Positions 1 through 8,700 of a stretch of DNA of 64,000 bases are shown piece by piece. This stretch comes from Paenibacillus beijingensis. GTDB taxonomy: Bacteria > Bacillota > Bacilli > Paenibacillales > Paenibacillaceae. Position 1 is the first letter of the stretch. Each line of letters opens with the position of its first letter. The DNA lies in the NCBI RefSeq assembly GCF_000961095.1, contig NZ_CP011058.1, positions 1,393,001 to 1,457,000 on the forward strand. Reading direction: 5' to 3'. The notes under the pieces are model-generated. The model searched no databases. It worked only from the letters and a program-made list of their open reading frames with translations, and had not been told where the DNA came from. The translations under genes were made by a program, and so were the position numbers.

Positions 1-160
1 GTTGATCGACCTGCTGAAGCAAAGCCGAGTTCGTATCGTTTAAATCCCTTTCCAGCGTCCCCATCGTACCGATGTAAGACAACCAAAACGTAAGGATGAT
101 AACGGTTAAAAAGACGACTCCGTAAACCAACATCACTTTCCCGGAAATGCTGATCTCCAT
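1..160 (-). CDS. N-terminus of a membrane-anchored protein, probably a sensor or transmembrane AraC-type regulator (partial)
   Basis: Only the first 53 codons lie in the window; the gene continues past base 1. The start MEISISGKVMLVYGVVF opens a single hydrophobic helix (about residues 9-27) followed by a polar stretch (TLERDLNDTNSALLQQ) that looks like the start of an extracytoplasmic sensor domain. A weak GGGGG ribosome site sits about 7 bases before the ATG. In Paenibacillus, proteins opening this way next to sugar ABC operons are usually two-component sensor kinases or AraC regulators with an extracytoplasmic domain. That is inference from context, since no catalytic or DNA-binding domain is visible here. 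Confidence 0.5.
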   Translation of the reverse strand, partial: MEISISGKVMLVYGVVFLTVIILTFWLSYIGTMGTLERDLNDTNSALLQQVDQ

Positions 161-341
161 TCAAGGACCCCCATCGGTTCGGCTATGGACACGGACGGCT
201 CATACTTGGAAAAATTTATCGGCACAGTAAAGTATATCAAAGTCGGTACAAGTGCGTAAAACGGAATTTGGGGGATATTTTGAAATACATGCGATCCTGC
301 AAAAATACTTTTTTTGTTGCACCGCTGCAGGTTTAGCGAGG

Positions 342-386
342 AAGGACCTCCGACTCCGCTTTGCTTCAGCGGAATTGGAGGTCCTT
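342..386 (-). terminator. Strong hairpin closing the polysaccharide operon
   Basis: Arms AAGGACCTCC (342-351) and GGAGGTCCTT (377-386) pair perfectly, and an inner stem TCCGCT/AGCGGA (355-360/368-373) extends them around a 7-nt loop. It lies 36 bases beyond the GH2 stop codon. There is no long T-run on the minus strand, so it may act as a terminator or as a 3' stabilising hairpin. Confidence 0.6.
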
Positions 387-421
387 TTGGGGGATAATCG
401 ACAACCCGCTTGCTGCGCTGT

Positions 422-2914
422 TTATAGAGTGTATGTGTCGATAATGCTTCGTATTCGCAATCCGCTCTGCAATTCGCTAAGCGTTGAAGGCGCGGAGAGA
501 TCTTCTTTACGGAGGATGATTCGTTTCGGACGACCCGCAGATAGGTGGATGAAATTATCGCTGAGCCGGACGTCATGACCGGTGAAATCCAACTCGACAA
601 ACGCGGCAAACGATTCGGAATGAAGGGTCAGGATGTAAGCATCGGCCTCTTCCGTCATTTCCGCCCGCAGCGCCGGCTCTGCAAAATGAAAATGTTTCGG
701 TTTCACAAACAGGACGCAGCCTTCGCTGACAGCCCTTCCCTCCAATTCAAGTTCATATTCCAGGTAAACTTCACGGCTCTTGACCGGGTCTCCTCCAAGC
801 ACTTCGGCAAAATCCAGCTCCGCAGATCCCGCTGCCGAGAGCGCCTCGACCGTTATGCTCATCGAGCCTTGTTGAATGACGGCTGAGAGCCGGTCCCGGA
901 GCCGCCAATGAACCATACCTTGAACAAGTTTCGGCGTATCGTTCGTGACGGCAAGCTTAACCTTCGTTCCCGTTTCTTCCGCGGACAGCAGCACCGGCGC
1001 ATAAAAGCGTTTTGCGTAGTAATGCAGGGCTTTCCATCGGCCAAAATAATCGATGCTCGACCAGGATGCACCCGGCCAGCAATCGTTGAGCTGCCAATAG
1101 ATCGAGCCCATGCAGCGGCCCCGGTTGCGGCGCCAATGCTCGACGCCATAGCGCATCGCTTCGGCTTGAAGCAGCTGCGAAACAAACAGCAGAGAATCGA
1201 AGTCCTTAGGGTACAGAAAATTTTCGGAGATACCCGCTATAATTTTCCCGTTGCCCGCCGGATTTTTTTGATGACTCTCCATCACGGAGCTGAAAATATT
1301 CCGGTCCCCCTGCTCCGTGAACGAATCCACCGTCTTCAACGCGGGGAACGATTGAAAGCCGAATTCCGAGCAGAAGCGGAAATAATGCTCCCGGTATGCC
1401 GTGAAAGGCTCCCCTCCGTGCCAAACGTCCCAGTAGTGGACATCGCCTTTATGCGGGGCGTTTGGCTCGTCAAAGCCGCCTCCCGAAGAAGGCGAAGCCT
1501 TCCAGTAAAACGTACCCGGATCAAGCGTCCGCATCAGCTCCGGAAGAATGATTTCAAACTGTTTCACATAGTCGGTCTTCAGCTTGGCCCGCTTCGGAAA
1601 GTCCCAATCGACCCAGGCCATTTCCATTTCGTTATTGCCGCACCAAAGGCCAAGCGAAGCATGATGGCGAATCCGTTTGACGTTATCGGCAATTTCGGCT
1701 TTGATCTGCTCCGTAAATTGTTCCGTCATTTCATATTCCGCACAAGCGAATAAATGATCCTGCCAAACGATCAAACCGTATTGATCGCATAAATCGTAAA
1801 AATAATCGTCCGGGTAATAACCGCCGCCCCAGACGCGGATGCAGTTGAAGTTCGCATCCCTGCAGTCGCGGATGAGCCGCTCCGTCCTTTCCTTGCTTTG
1901 CCGGGCCCTGATGTTATCCTCGGGGATATAGTTCGCCCCCATTGCAAACATCGAAACCCCGTTGACGACGAATTCGAACGTTTCGCCCCAGGAATCGGGT
2001 TCCCTCTTTACGGTCAGGGTCCGCAGTCCGATCGTATACTCCCGTTCATCCACCTGCATGCCGTCTTGCCTGAGCTCGAGCTGCAAGCGGTACAGAGGCT
2101 GTTTGCCGAGCCCGCTCGGCCACCACAGCTCCGGCTGATTGACCCGAATCCGGATATGCCCGGGGCTGGCGCCGCCCGGAAGCGTTTGGGCTTCGTTCAG
2201 CAAGCCGTCCGGCGTATACAGCATGGCGAGAAGCTCGAAGGAATCCGCACCGGGCGATGCCCCAAACGATTCGGCCGATACCCGGATATCCAGCAGAACG
2301 CCGCCTGAATCGTCGTGTTCCTGCGTTATGTAGACGTCACCCAGGCGTCCTTTGCGGTAAGCCGCCAAGTAAATATCCCGCCAAATGCCGCTGTCCGGCA
2401 GCTTCGGCCCCCAATCCCAGCCGAACATATAGTGCGCTTTGCGCAGATGCGGAAAGCCCTGCACAACATATTCGCCGTTCGCCGCCCACAGGCTGCGCTC
2501 CTTCTGCTTTTGCTCCACATATTCGACCGGAGAATAGAATATGAGCCGGAGCGTATTCACGCCGGAAACGATCTTGGACGTCACGTCAAAGCAATACGTA
2601 CGATGCATATTCATCGTTTTCCCGATGATTTCTCCATTCAAACGCACTTCCGCTATCGTGTCGAGCCCTTCGCAGACGAGCTCCAGCCGTTCGCCTTCCA
2701 GCAGCGCGGGATCAACAATAAATTCACGCACATATTCATAAATTCGCCGGAACGAATCAAAGACTTCATACTGCCGCTCCCGGTAATACGGGTCGTTCAT
2801 CTTGCCGGCGCGAATGAGATCGGAAGCGATCGAACCCGGCACGCGGGCGGGAATCCATTCTTCGCCCAAGGCTGCTTTCATCCTCCAGCTTCCGTTTAAA
2901 TCCTGCTTGATCAT
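422..2914 (-). CDS. Glycoside hydrolase family 2, beta-mannosidase type
   Basis: The 830-residue cytoplasmic protein has the GH2 order: N-terminal sugar-binding jelly roll (residues about 1-190), immunoglobulin-like domain, then a TIM barrel. The WCGNNEMEMAW motif (about 424-434) carries the probable acid/base Glu429 in the GNNE form typical of beta-mannosidases. FCSEFGFQSFP (about 515-525) carries the probable nucleophile Glu517. No signal peptide is seen, so it should act on imported oligosaccharides. It is the last gene of the operon, 33 bases after the GH88/105-like gene. Mannoside specificity is inferred from family motifs; other GH2 substrates cannot be excluded. The long ORFs antisense to it are shadows. 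Confidence 0.9.
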   Translation of the reverse strand: MIKQDLNGSWRMKAALGEEWIPARVPGSIASDLIRAGKMNDPYYRERQYEVFDSFRRIYEYVREFIVDPALLEGERLELVCEGLDTIAEVRLNGEIIGKTMNMHRTYCFDVTSKIVSGVNTLRLIFYSPVEYVEQKQKERSLWAANGEYVVQGFPHLRKAHYMFGWDWGPKLPDSGIWRDIYLAAYRKGRLGDVYITQEHDDSGGVLLDIRVSAESFGASPGADSFELLAMLYTPDGLLNEAQTLPGGASPGHIRIRVNQPELWWPSGLGKQPLYRLQLELRQDGMQVDEREYTIGLRTLTVKREPDSWGETFEFVVNGVSMFAMGANYIPEDNIRARQSKERTERLIRDCRDANFNCIRVWGGGYYPDDYFYDLCDQYGLIVWQDHLFACAEYEMTEQFTEQIKAEIADNVKRIRHHASLGLWCGNNEMEMAWVDWDFPKRAKLKTDYVKQFEIILPELMRTLDPGTFYWKASPSSGGGFDEPNAPHKGDVHYWDVWHGGEPFTAYREHYFRFCSEFGFQSFPALKTVDSFTEQGDRNIFSSVMESHQKNPAGNGKIIAGISENFLYPKDFDSLLFVSQLLQAEAMRYGVEHWRRNRGRCMGSIYWQLNDCWPGASWSSIDYFGRWKALHYYAKRFYAPVLLSAEETGTKVKLAVTNDTPKLVQGMVHWRLRDRLSAVIQQGSMSITVEALSAAGSAELDFAEVLGGDPVKSREVYLEYELELEGRAVSEGCVLFVKPKHFHFAEPALRAEMTEEADAYILTLHSESFAAFVELDFTGHDVRLSDNFIHLSAGRPKRIILRKEDLSAPSTLSELQSGLRIRSIIDTYTL

Positions 2915-2947
2915 GTTTGATCCCCGCTCTTCCTGTTTTGGGTGCCG

Positions 2948-3991
2948 TTACAAAAATTCGCTCAGCAGCATCAGGACCAAACCTTGTCCGTACAGTGTCG
3001 GATGACAAGGAATGGCGTTGTAGGCTTCGACCGTATCCAGAACCGGGGTTCCTCCCGAAACGCCGGATACCTCTCCATTTGCATCGATTTTTTGCAAAAT
3101 CGCTTTTAAGGTTCGGTCCGCCGACTCCATCATGGAACGATCGAGAATGCCCTGCCTTACCCCCTGAGCAATACCGCAAGCAATTCCGGCGCTGCCGGAC
3201 GTCTCCGGGTAAAAGTCGGAGCGGACCATGACGGTAGGCCACAGCCCGTCTTCCCGCTGGTACCGGATCAGCCCTTCGATCAGCAGGGTATACTGGCGGA
3301 TCATTTCCTCGGAAATGGGACATATCCCCTCCAGCTCGCTCACAATCATCGGCACGCCGACGGCGACCCAGGCGTTCGCCCGGGTCCATCTGGCAGAAGA
3401 CATATGATTGGCGGCGATGCAGTTCCACCCGTGAAAAAGCACATGCGTATCTTTATCCTGAAGAAGCCTCAAGTGAAGCTCGAGCTGACGGGCAGCTTCC
3501 CGTCCGTATTCCGCCCGCCCCGTCAATTTCGCCAATCGTGCCAAAAACAGAACGGCCATAAACACCGTATCCGCCCAAACCTGCTCCGGAAACCCCACAT
3601 TTTCCGTCACCGTATGCTCAAACGCGCCTTCCCTCGTACGCGGAGCTTCATTCAGCATCCAATCCCCTGCCTTGACAGCCGTGTCGAAAAAGTAGGCGTC
3701 CGACGTATAACGAAACAGCTGCGGATAGATCGCAAACGGGGCCATGGAATTAATCACCTTGGCACGCTCCGCTTTGTCCCTGTTATTTTCCGCCCACGCG
3801 GCCAATTGATCGATGATTTCCTTCCGTCCGCTTCGTTCATAATAGGACAAAATCGCGATCACCCCGACTCCGGGCACCCAGTCCCATTGATCGAGGCCCA
3901 TCGCCCACTTGTTGGCATGCGGCTTCAGCATATACTCGTACACCAGCCGGGCTTTGGCCGGAATGCTTTCCTGTGGTTCAATATGTTCCAT
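2948..3991 (-). CDS. GH88/GH105-type unsaturated glycuronyl hydrolase-like protein
   Basis: This 347-residue protein has the (alpha/alpha)6 barrel sequence pattern of the YteR/YesR family. Visible landmarks are QWDWVPGVG near residue 36, the WADTVFMAVLFLARL segment holding the expected catalytic Asp, TRANAWVAVG in place of the usual RGNGW, and RYQREDGLWPTV followed by ETSGSAG. Known members remove unsaturated uronic acids or rhamnogalacturonan ends produced by lyases, in the cytoplasm. The replacement of RGNGW by RANAW suggests a changed substrate pocket. It sits between the unrecognised 581-residue gene and the GH2 gene, consistent with trimming the same imported oligosaccharide. Confidence 0.8.
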   Translation of the reverse strand: MEHIEPQESIPAKARLVYEYMLKPHANKWAMGLDQWDWVPGVGVIAILSYYERSGRKEIIDQLAAWAENNRDKAERAKVINSMAPFAIYPQLFRYTSDAYFFDTAVKAGDWMLNEAPRTREGAFEHTVTENVGFPEQVWADTVFMAVLFLARLAKLTGRAEYGREAARQLELHLRLLQDKDTHVLFHGWNCIAANHMSSARWTRANAWVAVGVPMIVSELEGICPISEEMIRQYTLLIEGLIRYQREDGLWPTVMVRSDFYPETSGSAGIACGIAQGVRQGILDRSMMESADRTLKAILQKIDANGEVSGVSGGTPVLDTVEAYNAIPCHPTLYGQGLVLMLLSEFL

Positions 3992-4012
3992 TCCCCCCTG
4001 ATCCTCCTTCTG

Positions 4013-5758
4013 CTATCCGCCTAATTTATCCGGTCCCGGCCGCACGTCCAGCGATATCGAAAGCTTCTTGCCGGGGACGGCGCTTTCGGCCGTCAGCCGG
4101 TCCGGTTCATGGGTGAGCATGACTTCAGGAACAGAGGCCGTTTCGCCGATCGATAACATAAACAAAAAGGCCGCTTTCTCCATCCGCGAAAAATGAAACG
4201 TCCGCTCCGCGCCCGCATAAATGACATAGTCGGCGGCCAAGATGCCGTCCTGCTCCGTCACTTCCCAACGAAGCTTCACGCCTTCATCCGGGGGATCCTT
4301 GGGCTTCCCGCTTTCATCCCCGGCTTCTTCATCGAACGCGCCGTAAACCGAACGGACCGCCGCCTGCATGTCGCCGATGCGCAGATGAACCGTTTCCGAA
4401 TCGGACCTTTCACTCTCCACGTGATGGAGGGATCCGCCGATTTCGAACCGGATCCGCAAATCCGACGACGTGATGGAGCCGCCCGTTTTGTCCAACGAAG
4501 GGTGCGTGTTTCCTCCGTTCGTTAATAAGGTGAGGCCAAATAAGGCATTCCCCTCCATTTGATCGCAAGTCAGCAGGGCCGAGGATAAATCGTATCCATC
4601 GTTTAAAAATCTCATGTGCAAATAAGTCACTTCTCCGCCGTTATCGAAATACGCAACGAGGCTCCTGCACTGATTCCACATGATCTCCCGGCTAAACGAG
4701 CCCAACGTATAACGGGGATTCATATACGTTGTCGCCCATTTCTCCACTTCTTTCTGCTCGTCTTTAAAATACATGTCACGCACGGTGCATTCTTCCGGCG
4801 TACGGAAGTAAGGCAGGAACCGCATCGGGCACCGGATGCCGCTCTTGAACCACTCCGTAGAGTACTCAAGCCGATCGGACGAAAGAAAAGAAGCGGCGCC
4901 AGCTGTCGCGATCTGCAAAAAAGATTGCGCGTACGGCTGCAGCAGCGTGCTGTAGCTGCGGGTATGCGGACCGGCCCACTGCCTCGTCGGAGGATGGTAA
5001 TGCGCCGCAACCATTCCCCATGCGATATCGAGCAATTCCAGACAAACGGTCTTTACGCGTTCCAGCTTCGTTTCCGCATGCAGCTTGGATAATTCGAGGA
5101 TCGAAATGAGCGCGTAAGTCGGACTGTTATATTCCTGAAAGGTATTCAGCTTTCGGGTGTACGCAAGGAAAGTTTCCAGTCTTTGCAGCCCATAGCCTGT
5201 GTAGTCTTCCCTGCCCAGCAGCTCTCCTGCAATGAGCGTCACGAACGATCCCATAATGGAAATATTCGTATAATTAGGGCCGACATTCCGCTTGATGATG
5301 GCGTCCGCTGCATTGCAGACCGCCTGACGAACGCCACTTTCGAGCGATTCGGGAAGCTTGCCGCCGTGCCTGGAGAGAACCAGGGCGAGATTTTTCCCGA
5401 TAAAATCGGCCCAGTTCCAATCGGGAGGGGACATTTGCGACAGTGGCTCCTCGTAAAACCAGGACCAAATCCCAAACGTATCACGTTTGGGATTGGTATC
5501 CTGAAGCTGGATCAGCTTGCCCAGAATGCTGCAGGCACGCTCTTCAAGTTCCGGAATTTCGCTGTCCAGCAATGCGACCGCATAGACCGCACTTGGGTAA
5601 GTGGCATGAACGAAATCCGCCTGCTTGATGGTCGTATGGTAGCCCGGGCTGCTAAAGGGAACACGAAGCAGCTGGACCTCGGGATTATATTGGTCTTCCA
5701 GCGACTTTAGCTTTTCAATGAGCCGGTGATGATCCGTCATGGCTTCCATACTCCGCAC
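4013..5758 (-). CDS. Unrecognised 581-residue protein, probable alpha/alpha-toroid enzyme of the polysaccharide operon
   Basis: I do not recognise the family with certainty. There is no signal peptide. The N-terminal two thirds is helix-rich with repeated Trp/His/Tyr segments (FGIWSWFYEEPL, PDWNWADFIGKNL, YNSPTYALISILEL, RQWAGPHTRSYS), as in the (alpha/alpha) toroid clan that includes heparinase-like lyases and several GH families. The last 200 residues are beta-rich, which would fit the beta-sandwich that often follows such toroids in polysaccharide lyases. It ends 21 bases before the GH88/105-like start. ATGs occur at codons 1, 4 and 7 (MRSMEAM), so the start is uncertain by a few residues. 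A lyase or hydrolase acting on an acidic glycan is inference. Confidence 0.6.
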   Translation of the reverse strand: MRSMEAMTDHHRLIEKLKSLEDQYNPEVQLLRVPFSSPGYHTTIKQADFVHATYPSAVYAVALLDSEIPELEERACSILGKLIQLQDTNPKRDTFGIWSWFYEEPLSQMSPPDWNWADFIGKNLALVLSRHGGKLPESLESGVRQAVCNAADAIIKRNVGPNYTNISIMGSFVTLIAGELLGREDYTGYGLQRLETFLAYTRKLNTFQEYNSPTYALISILELSKLHAETKLERVKTVCLELLDIAWGMVAAHYHPPTRQWAGPHTRSYSTLLQPYAQSFLQIATAGAASFLSSDRLEYSTEWFKSGIRCPMRFLPYFRTPEECTVRDMYFKDEQKEVEKWATTYMNPRYTLGSFSREIMWNQCRSLVAYFDNGGEVTYLHMRFLNDGYDLSSALLTCDQMEGNALFGLTLLTNGGNTHPSLDKTGGSITSSDLRIRFEIGGSLHHVESERSDSETVHLRIGDMQAAVRSVYGAFDEEAGDESGKPKDPPDEGVKLRWEVTEQDGILAADYVIYAGAERTFHFSRMEKAAFLFMLSIGETASVPEVMLTHEPDRLTAESAVPGKKLSISLDVRPGPDKLGG

Positions 5759-5771
5759 CTCCGATCAGGAT

Positions 5772-8700
5772 TTAATCTGCTGCAGTATTTTCAGGCTCAA
5801 CGGATGTCTCGGTTGAAGGCTGGTCTGGTGTATCTCCAGCATTCATGGATGTCTCGGTTGAAGATTGGCCGGCCGTGTTCGTCGATTGGAGGATGGCATT
5901 CGCATCTCTTAACAAATAAGACGCCGCCTCGTTTGTAATCGATTTGCCGGTTTGTTCTTTTACCTGAGCGATAAAGCCTTTGATATCGCCTTTCTGCAGC
6001 TTCTTCTGTAAGCTGGCGGCAATTTCGGCCTTACTAATCCATTTTTTTGCTTCAAACAGGGATACCAATTTTTTTAATGAGTCAATATTGGTATACGTCT
6101 GGAAAGTCACCGTCTTTTGCTGCGTGTTCCCTGCCAAATCGCTTGCATTTACCGTAAAGGTATGGGAGCCAAGCGGCAGGCTGTAAAGGGGAATGGTCGT
6201 TCCCGGCGCTACAATCCCGCCATCCAGCGTCGCCGTTGTCTTTTGCGCGTCCACCCCGGATAAAGGGTCCGTTACGGTATACTGCGGCGTTAAGTCGCCG
6301 GCATCGCTGTAACTGCTTTCTGCCGGCGCCGTTACGTCAATGACGGGAGCGGTTGCATCCATGTTGAAGCCGATCGTATGAGCTGCTTCAACATTGCCCG
6401 CAAGATCCGTCGAACGGTAGCTGAAGGAATAGGTTCCATCTTGATCGAAAGGTACGGCCCCCGTGTACACTTGCCAAGCGGTGCCGCCATCCAGGCTGTA
6501 TACGGACTCGGCCACTCCGGACCGATCGTCGGCGGCATCCAGACTTACAGTTACTCCGTGCACATACCAGCCGTTTTGGCCGTCAGGTGCTGCAGGGCTC
6601 ACGCTTGAGGTCGTGGTCGGCGCCGTTACGTCGGCATGAATAATAACCGGCTTGAACAACGAAGATTGCTTACTGGACCCGATTCCGCTTCCCCATTCGA
6701 TATAACCTTTGCGGCCATTGCCGTCGTTATCGTTCACAACAACCGACAAGCTGAGAATGCCATCTTCCGGTACGATCGGCGTCAGCTCGCTCCAAGGCAC
6801 CGCCAACCGGTAAATCGTATCTTTCGCCGTCTCATCCCTCGTAATTTGCAGAGTACGATTGGTTACGGTTCCGGGGACGATTCCTTGCGGGGCCAGCCAT
6901 CGATACAATTCCGGCCCTGTCGGCGTCAATGCCGCCCCGTACTCATACCATTGACCATTTTCGCCCGGCGTGCCGGCCGAAACCGCAAATTGAACGCCAT
7001 CTCCCTGCCAGATCGACTCCTTCTCAAACGGCTGGGAAAAAGCATCATCATGAACGTTCGCACTCAAGTACAGGTACTCGGAATCGTATCCGAACCAAAG
7101 CTTCCCGCTCAGATCTTCGGCGCCGCCGTAAGTTGCAATCTTCAAATTAACGTCCGTCACCAGATCGATGCTCCCTGAATCAGGCAGGCTGTTCATTTGC
7201 TCCGCCGTGCGGTAATCCAAAGGGAACATGCTGCCGGCGTCAACCAGCTTTAGATTTCCTCCGTATTGCAGCGTTTTGCCGTCCGCCATAGTCAAGTTGA
7301 ACGTATAAGGAAGCAAGGTATTGTACGGGAGGCCGTCAGGAACCGGAATTTCCACCGATCGTTTGGTATACGCAGGAATGACCATATCGACATTCGTAGC
7401 GCCCGTTATCCCGCCAATGTTCCAATCGATGCTCATTAACCGCCGTTCGAACGGCCTTTTATTGTCGACGATGACTTCCAGCACATCTTCCGACTCGTTT
7501 TTCAGGATATGCTTGGCCGTCACTTCCTGAGGCGTTATGACGTCGAACGTTTCGGACAGCCTTGCAAATTTGCCCGCCTCGTTTTGCACAGTGGCGAAAG
7601 CCGTCTTTTTGCCTGCCTCGACAACGCCCGGGAACTGTAGAGGGTAGCTTCCCGCAGCAGTTACCGTCAAGTCCTTCGATATCCCTTGGAAAGAAACGGT
7701 AACCGTTTCTTGCGGGGATGCATCCTGCTCGGTAAACGTCAAGGTTACCGGATCTTCGGTGTACGTCAAACCGCCGGCCAGCTTAAACCGGCTGCTGGCA
7801 TCAATGGTGTCGATGCTCCCTTGCACGAACAACGGCTCGCCGCTCAACGTCAGATAGACTTTTCCCTGATTCGGAACGTAGGTGTCCGAGCGGCCCATCA
7901 TGTCGGTTATGACAAGAGGGGTTTGCGTACTCAGCGCAACATCTTTTTTATCGAGCGACCATAACACGTGTACGGCGTTGTTGTCCTTATTAAAGCTGTA
8001 ATGATAGATACCGTCCGACGTCATCTGAGCGGCGACGGTTGCTCCGGTAAGCTGCCTCGTCATCGTCGCCAGGGCGACATAAGCCGGTTTAGGCGTGTAC
8101 GCGCCCAGCTCATCGCCGGAATTGTGGATGATGCCGAAATTATGCTCATTGTTGAGCTTATCCGTGCCGTCGTTCATCAGATCGTACCAAAATATTTTTT
8201 CCACACCGGATGCGATACTGACCACGTAGCTGCGGATCAAGTAAGCGGCCTGCGTATTCTCATCCACACCAAGCGGATTAAGATGTGTCGGCCATCCGAT
8301 TTCGGAGAACCAGATCGGAATAGTCGCTCCATTATTGTGCGTGCGCACCAGCTCGTTCAGCCGGTCGATTTCCCCGATGAGCCCTTCCGGACTGTCCGGA
8401 TAACGGTAGGGATGGACCGAGAGCGTATCCATGTAGTTCAATCCGCCGAGTTCAAATACGTCCGTAAGCCATTCATGCGGAATTCCGGCCGTAGCTGCAC
8501 CGACGACGTTCAGGTCCGGGCGCACGGATTTGACCGCTTCGTAACCTTTCTTGAGCAACTCGAAATACATATCCGCCCTTGATGCCGCGGGACCTTTGCC
8601 TCCGAAAAACGGAAGGTTGAACTCATTCCAAATTTCTCCGGACTGGAGCTGGCTCCCGAATTTATTCACAACCGCCTTCACATAATTCGCGTACCCTTCT

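Noticed and set aside
908..1753. Long ORF (281 codons) on the plus strand opposite the GH2 gene
   Set aside because: It lies wholly antisense to a clear GH2 beta-mannosidase gene, has no ribosome site or recognisable domain, and has shadow-type composition rich in Arg and Pro.
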